A stretch of DNA of 64,000 nt from DATBGO01 sp963695645 (GTDB taxonomy: Bacteria; Actinomycetota; Actinomycetes; Streptosporangiales; Streptosporangiaceae): assembly GCA_963695645.1 (NCBI GenBank), contig CAVOHC010000006.1:186001-250000 (forward strand). The letters are read 5' to 3'. The notes under the pieces are model-generated. The model searched no databases and was not told where the DNA came from. It saw only the letters and a program-made list of their open reading frames with translations. Positions 24,127 through 32,684 of the stretch are shown in pieces. Position numbers and translations under genes: made by a program. Position 1 is the stretch's first letter. The number at the start of each line of letters is the position of its first letter.

Positions 24127-27100
24127 GCATCCTTCTCGGTGAGGATCTGCGCGATCGCGGTCGACTGGGAGCGGGGCCTGAACGAGAACGGCCTGGCTAT
24201 GCGGCACCGTCCGGGGGCCGCCCGCGCTTTCCTGTCACCTGGCCGCTGGTGGCATTGTTCGTCGCATTTCCCGCCTGGTGGCTGCTCGGCGTCAGCGCCT
24301 TTATCTGGCCCATCATTGCGGTTCCGATGCTGCTGGCCCTTATCTGGCGGCGGCAATCCCGCGCTCCCGTCGCCTTTATCTTCTGGCTCGCCTTTACCAG
24401 CTGGGTGCTGCTTTCGGGCCTTCAGCTGCAGAGCACCACCAAGATCATAACGTTCAGCTACCGATTCACGCTCTACGCTGCGGCCGGGGTGCTGTTCCTG
24501 TACGTCTATAACTTGCCGCGCAGCAGCCGGCTGGATACCCGGGTGCTGCGCATCCTGACCATCTTCTGGATGGTGGTCGTCGCCGGCGGTTATGCGGGCA
24601 TCCTGCTGGGCTCCCACACCTTCGTGCCGCCCTTCATGCATATCCTGCCGCATGGGCTACGCAGCCAGCCATTCGTACAGGAGCTCGTCCAGCCGGTCTT
24701 CGCCAACGTGGAAGGATTCCTCGGCTATCCAGTCCCGCGGCCCTCAGCGCCGTTCACCTATACGAATAACTGGGGCGGCAACATCGCGGTGCTGACGCCG
24801 GTCGCGATTGCCGCGGCGGGCGCTGCGGGGCCGGGACCGCGCCGCAAGCTGATCATCGCCGTGCTCGTCGCATCGCTGGTTCCGATGGTGTTCTCACTGA
24901 ACCGTGGCATGTTCCTCAGCCTCGGCGCGGGCCTGGTGTACGTGACGATTCGGCTGGCCATGCGCGGCCGCCACGGCGCGCTGGTGTCGGTATTCGCCTT
25001 GACCGCGCTGATGGCAGCCATCTTGGCCGTGACGCCGCTCGGCCATCTCCTGCTATCCGGCACCTCGGGCAGCCACGGTCACAGCAATGCCACCCGCGCC
25101 AGCCTGTACCAGCAGGCGTGGGCCGGCGCCAACCAGTCTCCGTGGTTCGGCCACGGCGAGCCGCAAGCGGCCAGCGGCGCGGTGCTGGCCGGTACTCCGG
25201 CCATCGGTACCCAGGGGCAGCTGTGGACGGTGCTGTACTCCAATGGTTACCCGGCCACGGTGTTCTTCCTCGGGTTCTTCATCGCTGTCTTCTGGCAGAC
25301 GCGCCGTGCTCGCGGCGTGGACGGACTGTGGCTGCATGCGGTCGTCGTCATTGCCCTGGCGCAGATCGCGGTCTACGGCTATCTTCCCGTCGAGCTTCAG
25401 GTAATGATGGTGGTTGCCGCGCTCGCCTACCGCCGCTGCTGGCGCCCGGCGGCCATGTCAAGCGCCGGATCCGCCCGGGCTGGACCCGTTCCGGTCGCCG
25501 GGCGCTTTGGCGCCGGAATCACGCCTCGTGCCTCCGGCCGCTGTCTCGTGATGGAGCCAGGCACGGGCGCGCCGGCCGCGGTGTCGGCGGAGGCCGGTGT
25601 TGTCGCGCGCGGATCGCTGGTCAACCTGGCCGCTATGGTGACCGGAGCGGGGCTGGCATTCGGACTGACGGTCCTGGTCAGCCGCTGGCTCCAGCCCAGC
25701 GGGGCGGGCGCATTCTTCGAACTGATCGCGCTGTTCACCATCTTGTCGAGTACCTTCGAACTCGGTGCTGATACCGGTCTCACCCGCTGGATATCACGGG
25801 CGCGGGCGATCGGCGGCCTGGACGACGTGCGCCGGGTTGTCGTGATCGCGCTGCTGCCGGTCCTGATGATCGGCGTTGCCGCCGCCGCTGCATTGTGGGT
25901 AGCGGCGCCGGAGCTGGGGAGGATCTTCTTGCACGGCCTGGCTCCAGGAGCCGGCGCCGGCGATATCAGGATCGTGGCGCCGCTGGTGCCTCTCGGAGCC
26001 CTCTCAGCCTGCATCGTCGATGGTGCACGCGGGTTCGGGCGGATGTGGCCGTATCTGGTGATCGAGGGCCTGGGCAAGCCTGCAGCCCGGGTTGCGCTGG
26101 TTATCGCCGTCCTGGCCGTCGGCTGGGGCCTGCACGGCGCCATCATCGCCTGGGGACTGCCTATTGTCGTCGGCCTGGCGGTCGGCTGGCTCATCTTCGC
26201 CAGGATCATCAGCGCCGAGGTGCCGGTCAGACCCCGGATCCGGGCCACCACGCGGCGCCGCGCCAGGGTAGAACATGCCGTCCGGGTCCGCGAGGTAGCC
26301 GCCCAGCCGGACGGGTCGGCCGAGGAGATTCCGGGCCCGGATCTGGCCCGGCCGGCTGGCGAGCTACCGGTCCGGGAGCCGAAGCGACCGGCGACGGCAG
26401 AGTTCCCGGCTACTCCGGAGGCTGCCGGCACAATGCAGCTGCCAGCGATCCCGGAGATTCCGGTACCGGCTCCGGTTCCGGCCAGCGGTTATCTCCGTCA
26501 CGGCCGCGCACGACACCGCGCCGCGTCAGGCCTGCCGCGGGGCCGTCTTGCCGCTGAGTTCTGGAGCTTCACCGCGCCGCGCGCATTGCAGGGCACCTTC
26601 CAGGTCGTCATCCTGTGGCTGGACGTCCTGTTGGTTGGCGCGATGGTCTCGCGCTATGCGGCCGGCGTCTACGGCGCGGTCAGCAAGCTGGCTATGGTCG
26701 GCACCTTCGCCTTGGAGGGAAACCGGCTCGCGATCGGCCCCCAGCTGAGCGCGCTGCTTGCCCGCCGTGAGTACGGTCGTGCCGCGGACCTCTACCAAAG
26801 CGCCACCCGCTGGCTCATGCTGGCGTCCTGGCCGCTCTACCTCGTCTTCGCGGTTTTTCCCGCCGTCGTCCTCGGCATCTTCGGCCCGCGCTACACGGCA
26901 GGCGCCGCTGCGCTCGCCGTGCTCTCGCTCGCCATGCTGGTCAACTTGGGTACCGGTAACATAACCGTCGTCCTGTTGATGGGCGGGAAGAGCTCTTGGG
27001 GCGCCATGAACGCCGCGGCGGCGCTCATCGTCAATATCGGGCTGAACCTGGTGCTGCTTCCGCGTATCGGCATCCTGGGCGCGGCGATCGCCTGGGGAGC

Positions 27101-27413
27101 GAGCATCGTGGTGGACAACGTGGCGGCCATGATCGAGGTCCGCTGGGTGCTCGGCCTCGCGCCTTTCGGTGCCGGATACGGGCTGGTGGTCGCGGTCACG
27201 GTGGGCTGCTTCGGTATCACTAGCATCGCTGCGCGTGCCCTGCTGGGCGAGACGCTGCCCGGACTGGCCGTGGCGCTAGCCGTAGGACTGGCCGTTTTCG
27301 CGGCTGTGCTGTATCTCGCCCGGGCGCCCCTGCAGCTCACCGGGATCGCCGCGGTGTTGCGGGCACGAGGCGTTCCAGCCCCGACAAGCCAGGCGGGTCA
27401 GCAGGCGGCTTAG
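24123..27413 (+). CDS. Fused polymerase (Wzy/O-antigen ligase type) and flippase (Wzx type)
   Basis: A single 1096-residue open frame with two integral-membrane modules. Residues about 35-440 are an O-antigen polymerase/ligase-like protein: many helices, FTYTNNWGGN, SLNRGMFLSLGAG and a large loop with WFGHGEPQAAS. Residues about 485-1090 are a MATE/MVF-type polysaccharide flippase, beginning VARGSLVNLAAMVTGAGLAF. The flippase is split by a roughly 115-residue charged, Pro-rich cytosolic insert (about 698-813). GTG 24123 overlaps the previous stop. No stop separates the modules; an internal ATG at 25552 could start a separate flippase. Polymerase and flippase are normally separate proteins. 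Confidence 0.82.
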   Translation: MSILLGEDLRDRGRLGAGPERERPGYAAPSGGRPRFPVTWPLVALFVAFPAWWLLGVSAFIWPIIAVPMLLALIWRRQSRAPVAFIFWLAFTSWVLLSGLQLQSTTKIITFSYRFTLYAAAGVLFLYVYNLPRSSRLDTRVLRILTIFWMVVVAGGYAGILLGSHTFVPPFMHILPHGLRSQPFVQELVQPVFANVEGFLGYPVPRPSAPFTYTNNWGGNIAVLTPVAIAAAGAAGPGPRRKLIIAVLVASLVPMVFSLNRGMFLSLGAGLVYVTIRLAMRGRHGALVSVFALTALMAAILAVTPLGHLLLSGTSGSHGHSNATRASLYQQAWAGANQSPWFGHGEPQAASGAVLAGTPAIGTQGQLWTVLYSNGYPATVFFLGFFIAVFWQTRRARGVDGLWLHAVVVIALAQIAVYGYLPVELQVMMVVAALAYRRCWRPAAMSSAGSARAGPVPVAGRFGAGITPRASGRCLVMEPGTGAPAAVSAEAGVVARGSLVNLAAMVTGAGLAFGLTVLVSRWLQPSGAGAFFELIALFTILSSTFELGADTGLTRWISRARAIGGLDDVRRVVVIALLPVLMIGVAAAAALWVAAPELGRIFLHGLAPGAGAGDIRIVAPLVPLGALSACIVDGARGFGRMWPYLVIEGLGKPAARVALVIAVLAVGWGLHGAIIAWGLPIVVGLAVGWLIFARIISAEVPVRPRIRATTRRRARVEHAVRVREVAAQPDGSAEEIPGPDLARPAGELPVREPKRPATAEFPATPEAAGTMQLPAIPEIPVPAPVPASGYLRHGRARHRAASGLPRGRLAAEFWSFTAPRALQGTFQVVILWLDVLLVGAMVSRYAAGVYGAVSKLAMVGTFALEGNRLAIGPQLSALLARREYGRAADLYQSATRWLMLASWPLYLVFAVFPAVVLGIFGPRYTAGAAALAVLSLAMLVNLGTGNITVVLLMGGKSSWGAMNAAAALIVNIGLNLVLLPRIGILGAAIAWGASIVVDNVAAMIEVRWVLGLAPFGAGYGLVVAVTVGCFGITSIAARALLGETLPGLAVALAVGLAVFAAVLYLARAPLQLTGIAAVLRARGVPAPTSQAGQQAA

Positions 27414-27462
27414 CGAAGGACGGCTTTGAGATGACTAGGCGGTCTAGGCCGAGGAGGACGTG

Positions 27463-28368
27463 ATGACCCAGCCAGCCAGAGGGCCAGTGAGCAGTGCAGC
27501 TCGTGAGTCCACGAAGCGCGTGCTGCGCCGATACGGAGAGGCGAGCTCCGGGCTCCGGCGCGGGCCCGATTTCGTCATCATCGGCGCCAAGCGCGGCGGG
27601 ACTACCTCCCTGTACAACTACGTCCTCGAGCATCCGTCCATCCAGCCGCTCTTCCCCGGCCGTCAGCACATCAAGGGCGTCCACTACTACGACTCGCAGT
27701 ACGCCTGCGGTCTGCGCTGGTATCGCTCGCACTTCCCGCTTCAGGTCGGCGGCCGGCATCTCGCCCGGCCCGCTGTGAACCCGGCCATCTCCGGCGATGC
27801 GAGCCCGTACTATCTTTTCCACCCGCTGGCGGCGGAACGCCTGGCCCGGGACTTCCCCGAGGTACGGATCATCATCTTCCTGCGCGATCCGGTGGAGCGG
27901 GCCTACTCCCACTTCAAGGAGCGCACCCACCATGGCGGCGAGACGCTGGGGTTCGAGGCCGCGCTGGATGCCGAGGAGGACCGGCTGCGCGGCGAGACGG
28001 AGCGGATCGTGGCCGAGCCCGGTTACCGCAGTGCAGAGCATGAGAATCACTCGTACCTCGCCCAGGGCCGTTATCTCGACATGCTGCCGCGCTGGTTCGG
28101 GCTGTTCTCGCGCGAGCAGTTCCATGTCGCGGCGAGCGAGGACTTTTATGCAGACCCGGAGCGTCACGTGAAGGAGGTGTGGTCGTTCCTCGGGCTCACG
28201 CCCGGCAAGCTCCGCAGCCGGATCCGGCACAACTACCTGCCAGCTCCCGACATTCAGCCGGATACGCGCCAGCGTCTCCGGGAGGCTCTCGCAGATCATA
28301 ACAGCGGGCTTGAAGAGCTGCTGGGGCGATCCCTGCCGTGGCCAGCGAGTAAGCAGCCGGTTCGGTGA
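27463..28368 (+). CDS. PAPS-dependent sulfotransferase
   Basis: A 301-residue cytosolic enzyme that transfers sulfate from PAPS to an acceptor hydroxyl. The 5'-phosphosulfate-binding loop is FVIIGAKRGGTTSLYNYV (near residue 35) and the 3'-phosphate-binding segment is IIFLRDPVERAYSHF (near 140). A WSFLGL segment lies near the C-terminus. These are the family's standard motifs. ATG 27463 follows GAGGAGG at 27451-27457; GTG 27460 is an alternative. It sits at the end of a polysaccharide operon that starts with sulfate activation genes, so a sugar of the exopolysaccharide is the likely acceptor. The GT2 start overlaps its stop. Confidence 0.88.
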   Translation: MTQPARGPVSSAARESTKRVLRRYGEASSGLRRGPDFVIIGAKRGGTTSLYNYVLEHPSIQPLFPGRQHIKGVHYYDSQYACGLRWYRSHFPLQVGGRHLARPAVNPAISGDASPYYLFHPLAAERLARDFPEVRIIIFLRDPVERAYSHFKERTHHGGETLGFEAALDAEEDRLRGETERIVAEPGYRSAEHENHSYLAQGRYLDMLPRWFGLFSREQFHVAASEDFYADPERHVKEVWSFLGLTPGKLRSRIRHNYLPAPDIQPDTRQRLREALADHNSGLEELLGRSLPWPASKQPVR

Positions 28369-29354
28369 CAGCGCCACTGACCGGTGCCACGAGGCCGGTG
28401 AGCGAGCCCCGGGACCGACCGGCCGGGCTGCAAGCAACGGCCGGAGCCAAATCCTGGCCGACGGTGACCGCGATCGTGGCGACCCGCGACCGGCCTGCGT
28501 TGCTGGCCCGGGCCGTCCGCAGCATGCTCGGCCAGTCCTATCCGGGTGAGCTGGAATGCGTGATCGTCTTTGACCAGAGCACGCCAGCGGCCGTGCCCGT
28601 CGAGGTGCCCGTGGGGCGGCGGCTGCGCTTGATCACGAACACGCGCACCGCCGGGCTAGCCGGCGCGCGCAACACCGGCATTGCTGCCAGCGACGGAGCG
28701 CTGGTCGCGTTCTGCGATGATGACGATGAATGGGACACAGGCAAGCTGCTACTGCAGGTCGAGCTGTTGGAGCGCTCGTCGGCGGAGTTCGCGGCCAGCG
28801 GAGTGCGCATCCATCACTCCGACCGTGTCGTGCTCCGGGTGCCGCCTGCCCGGGTCGAGCTGGAGCAGCTGGTCCGGGAACGCGTCACGGCATTGCACCC
28901 GTCCACTTTCGTCATGCGGCGGACCGCGCTAGCCGGCCTGGGCCTGGTTGACGAGGACATCCCGGGCAGCTACGGCGAGGACTACGACTGGCTGCTGCGC
29001 GCGGCCCGGCGAATGCCGATCGTCTCGGTGCAGCAGCCGCTCGTCGATGTCTACTGGCACGAGCAGTCGTTCTTCGCTGAGCGCTGGGAGGCGATCGCCA
29101 ATGCGCTGTCCTATCTGCTCGGCAAGCATCCCGAGCTGAGAGCGGATCCGCACGGGATGGCGCGGATCGAAGGTCAGATCGCCTTCGCCCAGGCCGCCCT
29201 GGCGCGCCGCCCTGCCGCATGCCGGGCCAGCTGGCGCGCACTGCGCGGCAACCCCGGGGAACGCCGGGCCTACCTAGCTCTGGCCGTAGCCTCAGGTGTC
29301 ATCCCGGCTGCATCGGTCGTGCGTCTGGCGAACCGCCGCGGACGCGGGATCTGA
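28365..29354 (+). CDS. Family 2 glycosyltransferase
   Basis: A 329-residue GT-A glycosyltransferase. VTAIVATRDRPALLARAVRS starts the nucleotide-binding domain, NTGIAASDGALVAFCDDDDE holds the DxD metal site and GEDYDWLLRAARR is the typical ED motif near the acceptor site. No membrane segment is evident. The GTG start overlaps the sulfotransferase stop by 4 bp, so the two are translated together and may act on the same repeat unit. The donor sugar cannot be predicted. Confidence 0.88.
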   Translation: MTAPLTGATRPVSEPRDRPAGLQATAGAKSWPTVTAIVATRDRPALLARAVRSMLGQSYPGELECVIVFDQSTPAAVPVEVPVGRRLRLITNTRTAGLAGARNTGIAASDGALVAFCDDDDEWDTGKLLLQVELLERSSAEFAASGVRIHHSDRVVLRVPPARVELEQLVRERVTALHPSTFVMRRTALAGLGLVDEDIPGSYGEDYDWLLRAARRMPIVSVQQPLVDVYWHEQSFFAERWEAIANALSYLLGKHPELRADPHGMARIEGQIAFAQAALARRPAACRASWRALRGNPGERRAYLALAVASGVIPAASVVRLANRRGRGI

Positions 29355-29486
29355 GCAGGAGGCGGCTGAATGCATCGCGGGCACGCCAGCGGCCAGCCGG
29401 ATCATCACCAGCGAGATGCCCGCGGCCAAGCTCGACTAACACCAACGCGCCCGGGGCGCCGGTGGCAGCGCCCTAGCTGCCTGCCG

Positions 29487-30170
29487 TCAGCTGTCGGCGC
29501 CCGCCGAGACGAGCCGGTCCACCTTGGTCAGAGTCTGCAGGACGAGATATCCGAATAGCCATCCGCCAAGCACGTCTTCCGGCCAGTGCCGCCCCAGGTA
29601 CAGCCTGGAGCCGCCCTGGGCGAGCACTAGTGCCATGACTATCGACCAGATCGCCCGCCGCTCCGCTGAGGTGTCCCAGCGCTGGGTGAGCAGGTGCGCC
29701 AGCAGCCCGAAGGTGATGACCGTGCGAGCCGCGCCGCCGGAGGGGTAGTCCCCGGGCGGCCCGATGGAGGATTCCGCCGCCGGTTTGGTTCCCTTGACGA
29801 GGTGCTGCAGCGCCTTCTGCAGGTAGACCTCGGCCACGACGCCGCCGGCCAGCAGCGGCAGCGGCTTCCAGTCCCGGCGGTCATAGGCGAAGATTCCGCC
29901 GACCAGGACCGTGAATGAGCCGATGACGGCATAGTCACCGAGGGTGGTCACCGGGTCAAGCCGCCTGGACAGGCGCGCATTACGGTGCTTTCGGCAATAC
30001 TCGTACAGTCGGCGTGACGGGCGCGTCACGGATTCGCTTTGCACCGCCCGTCCGATGGCCCACGATGTCAGCAGCGTGGCCGCGCCGCCCGCTGCAAGCG
30101 TGCCGACGATACTCGCTGGCCTCGGTGCACCCGCTCTAAGCACCAGCCAACGATATCCAATAGAGCGCAC
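29487..30170 (-). CDS. PAP2-superfamily membrane phosphatase-like protein with altered C2 motif
   Basis: A 227-residue membrane protein with about five helices. Family motifs: C1-like LVKGTKPAAESS, C2-like DYPSGGA, and C3 SRLYLGRHWPEDVLGGW, which keeps the nucleophile His and its Asp. The C2 motif is normally PSGH; here the catalytic His is Gly. The family dephosphorylates undecaprenyl pyrophosphate or lipid phosphates outside the membrane. A role in recycling the polyprenyl carrier of the neighbouring polysaccharide is plausible if activity survives. GTG 30170 follows GGGAGG 5 bases upstream. It is transcribed against the polysaccharide operon. Confidence 0.8.
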   Translation of the reverse strand: MRSIGYRWLVLRAGAPRPASIVGTLAAGGAATLLTSWAIGRAVQSESVTRPSRRLYEYCRKHRNARLSRRLDPVTTLGDYAVIGSFTVLVGGIFAYDRRDWKPLPLLAGGVVAEVYLQKALQHLVKGTKPAAESSIGPPGDYPSGGAARTVITFGLLAHLLTQRWDTSAERRAIWSIVMALVLAQGGSRLYLGRHWPEDVLGGWLFGYLVLQTLTKVDRLVSAGADS

Positions 30171-30384
30171 GCATCCTCCCGTTACGCACGGAATGCGATT
30201 GGGGCGAGCACTTTACCGGCGGAGGTCAGGGCCCGGTGACGGCTCGCGCAGGGCGCGGATGCCGGCGAACCCATGGCGGCGGGCGCGACCGCTGGTGGCC
30301 CGCCGGCGCTCGCGCCGAAGAGCTCTGTTGGTGCCCGTTTCGCGAGGTTGCCTGATCTGGACCGCGGCGAGCGCGGCATCGCGG

Positions 30385-31600
30385 TTACTTGAACCGGGCG
30401 AGGCCTTCCTGGGGCCGGGCATTCACGGTGGTGAAGTCCCCGCCCACAAACAGCTGGCGGCCATCGGTGGCGAAGGCGAACGGGCCCAGCTCAACGCGCA
30501 CCCCACCGTTGGTATCCGGCAGGGGCTGCGGGACCGATCGGGCGGACGTGCCCCAGGGCAGCAGATGGCCGTTAACAGGATTCTCGCTGAGCAGGTGATG
30601 CGGCTGCCAACGCGGCCGTATCTGCCCGAAGCCGCCGACGCTACTGCAGTTATGGGCATGGCTGCCTTTATAAAGCACGCCGCGAAGGTACAAAACGGTC
30701 TGGGTCGCTCCCAGGCAGGTGTTGCGCCAGACTAGCCGTCCGCTGTCCGGCCTGAAGGCCAGGGTGCCGTCAAACGCCCGGGCGCCGGTTCCCTCAGCCC
30801 CCGCGAAAATCCATCGTCCGTTTGTAGCAAGAGAAGTCGCCTGACTGACCCGGCCGTCGTGATATGTGGGTATCAAGCCATTGCGGAAAGGCTCGTTCTT
30901 GCCAGTGGACAGGTTCACCGAGCCGAGTCCCTCGTAGGTCACGCCGTTGACATGGTGAAAGCCGCCGCCCAGGAAGATGCGGGTCTTATCCGGCGAAATC
31001 AGCAGGGCGTGCACGTACCCGTCAAGCACGGGCGCCCATGCGGTCAGCCTGCCCGCCCGGGTGACTTCTGCGGCGTCGGTCCGCCGATGCCCGTTCACTT
31101 GGCTGATGGTGCCGCCGAGGTAGACCCCGTACGGGGTTGCGGCGATTGCCACGACCGTACCCGCCACTTTTGGCGCGAAGCTGGTAAGTGCTCCGGTGGA
31201 GGTGCGAAAGGCGGCTATATTGGTGCGGGTCACCCCATTGACCTTGGTGAAAATCCCTCCGACGTACAGCACCTTCTTATCCGCAGAAAGCGTGAGGCTC
31301 TTGACGACGCCATTGATGCTGGGCCGGAAGGCCGTCGGCGTGCCTGGCCGATGAGCTGATTGCGCCAATATGGTTCCGGACGTAACCATGTCCCCTGAAA
31401 TACATTCTCGTGAAATACCCGCCCGCGTAAACGACATGATTGGCATAAGCCAGCGCGGTCACCTCGTCGTTCGTAGTTGCCATTGGTGATGACGCGGTGG
31501 ATACCAGGGTGTAGGTTCCCGCAGAGGCGGGCGTGGCGATAAGCAGCCCGCTGACAGACAGCAGGAGAGATCCGGCTGCCAAGAACTTCCTCTTATTCAT
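30385..31600 (-). pseudogene. Secreted beta-propeller protein, broken by one frameshift
   Basis: Paralogue of the propeller half of the 18745 protein, without Fn3/LamG. The N-terminus (start 31600, RBS GAGGCAG) has a signal peptide ending ATPASAG and continues to YAGGYFTR and RNHIGAISSS. The remaining 330 residues are in another frame (PTAFRPSING, LYVGGIFTKVNG, CLGATQTVLYL, YKGSHAHNCS, FVGGDFTTVN). Dropping one base near 31345 joins the halves cleanly. The shared segments CLGATQ and KGSHAH match the first protein. It is either a recent pseudogene, a sequencing error or a frameshift-switched gene. Confidence 0.78.
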
Positions 31601-31615
31601 GATCGCTGCCTCATC

Positions 31616-31656
31616 TATGGGAATGCCAGTTTCTATTTATGGGAATGCTAGTTTCT
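31616..31656 (-). promoter_or_regulatory. Two 19-bp direct repeats upstream of the propeller gene
   Basis: TATGGGAATGCCAGTTTCT (31616-31634) recurs at 31638-31656 with one mismatch, at a 22-bp period, about two helix turns. The pair begins 16 bases before the start codon of the minus-strand propeller gene, in the right place for tandem binding of a dimeric regulator. Confidence 0.45.
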
Positions 31657-31835
31657 CGAGAGACATCAGGACGGCCGGAAGGGGAGCGACGTGCTGACTG
31701 GGAAGTAGCGCAACGTGCTGACCGGCAAGACACCGCGAAACCGTACCATCCCGGCGATCCGGGCCACCGTCCAATACCGATCCTCGTCCCGCTCCCAGGC
31801 GGCCGGGCCAGCCGGCGGTATGCCAGGCTTGGCCA

Positions 31836-32546
31836 GTGACACGTGCCAGGCTGGACAAGCGCCCGGACGCGGTCGCGGCCATGTTCGACCAGGTCGCGGA
31901 GCGCTATGACCTGCTGAACGACGTGCTGTCGCTCGGCCAGGACCGGCTCTGGCGGCGCGCGGTGGCCGCGGCGGTCGGCGCCCTGGCCGGCGAGCTGGTC
32001 CTGGACCTCGCGGCGGGGACAGGTACCTCATCACGCACCTTCACCGCCGCGGGGGCGCGCTGCGTGGCGTGTGATTTCTCGCTCGGCATGCTTCAGGTGG
32101 GGGCCCGCAAGCCGGCTGGCGGAGTCCGCTTCGTAGCGGGCGATGCGCTCGTGCTCCCGTTTCGGGATTCGTCCTTCGACGCCGTGACGATCTCGTTCGG
32201 CCTGCGGAACCTGGCCGACCCCGACGCCGGCCTGGCCGAGATGCTGCGCGTCACCAGGCCCGGCGGGCGCCTGGTGATCTGCGAGTTCGGCAAGCTCCCC
32301 GGCAGGCTGAACGATCTCTATGAGGCCTACCTGACGACCGTGCTGCCGCGCATCGCCCGCCGGGTGTCGGGCAACGCGGCGGCGTATGATTACCTGACTG
32401 AGTCGATCAAGGACTGGCCGGCCCAGCGGGCGCTGGCGCGGCGGATCAGCGGCGCCGGATGGCGGGCGGTGCGCTGGCGTAACCTGACGATGGGCGTCGT
32501 CGCGATCCACAAGGCTCAGCGGCCCGGATCGGGCAGTCCCGGATAG
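31836..32546 (+). CDS. menG: Demethylmenaquinone methyltransferase
   Basis: SAM-dependent C-methylation of demethylmenaquinone, the last ring step of menaquinone synthesis; membrane-associated. The 236-residue product has the UbiE/MenG N-terminus VAAMFDQVAERYDLLNDVLS, the SAM site VLDLAAGTGTSS, the FRDSSFDAVTISFGLRNL motif and the C-terminal MGVVAIHKA. The GTG start at 31836 fits the family N-terminus. It is followed by menJ and the nuo operon. Confidence 0.94.
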   Translation: MTRARLDKRPDAVAAMFDQVAERYDLLNDVLSLGQDRLWRRAVAAAVGALAGELVLDLAAGTGTSSRTFTAAGARCVACDFSLGMLQVGARKPAGGVRFVAGDALVLPFRDSSFDAVTISFGLRNLADPDAGLAEMLRVTRPGGRLVICEFGKLPGRLNDLYEAYLTTVLPRIARRVSGNAAAYDYLTESIKDWPAQRALARRISGAGWRAVRWRNLTMGVVAIHKAQRPGSGSPG

Positions 32547-32648
32547 GCAGTGCGGCGGTCCCCGGATCACGGCTGCGAGGGCCCGCGCTGCGCGGGGGCG
32601 GCGGATAGCCAGGCCGCGTGACGGATTAGACTGAACCGCGAAAAGTAC

Positions 32649-32666
32649 TTGTGAAGTGGTTCACAA
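32649..32666 (+). promoter_or_regulatory. Rex operator upstream of menJ-nuo
   Basis: TTGTGAA-GTGG-TTCACAA is a perfect 7-bp inverted repeat with a 4-base spacer (extended by one C/G pair on each side), matching the actinobacterial Rex (ROP) consensus. Rex represses respiratory genes when NADH/NAD+ is low, and the nuo operon is a known Rex target in Streptomyces coelicolor. It lies 19 bases before the menJ start, downstream of a possible -10 (TAGACT, 32627-32632). Confidence 0.8.
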
Positions 32667-32684
32667 GATAGTCAGGACGCGTTC

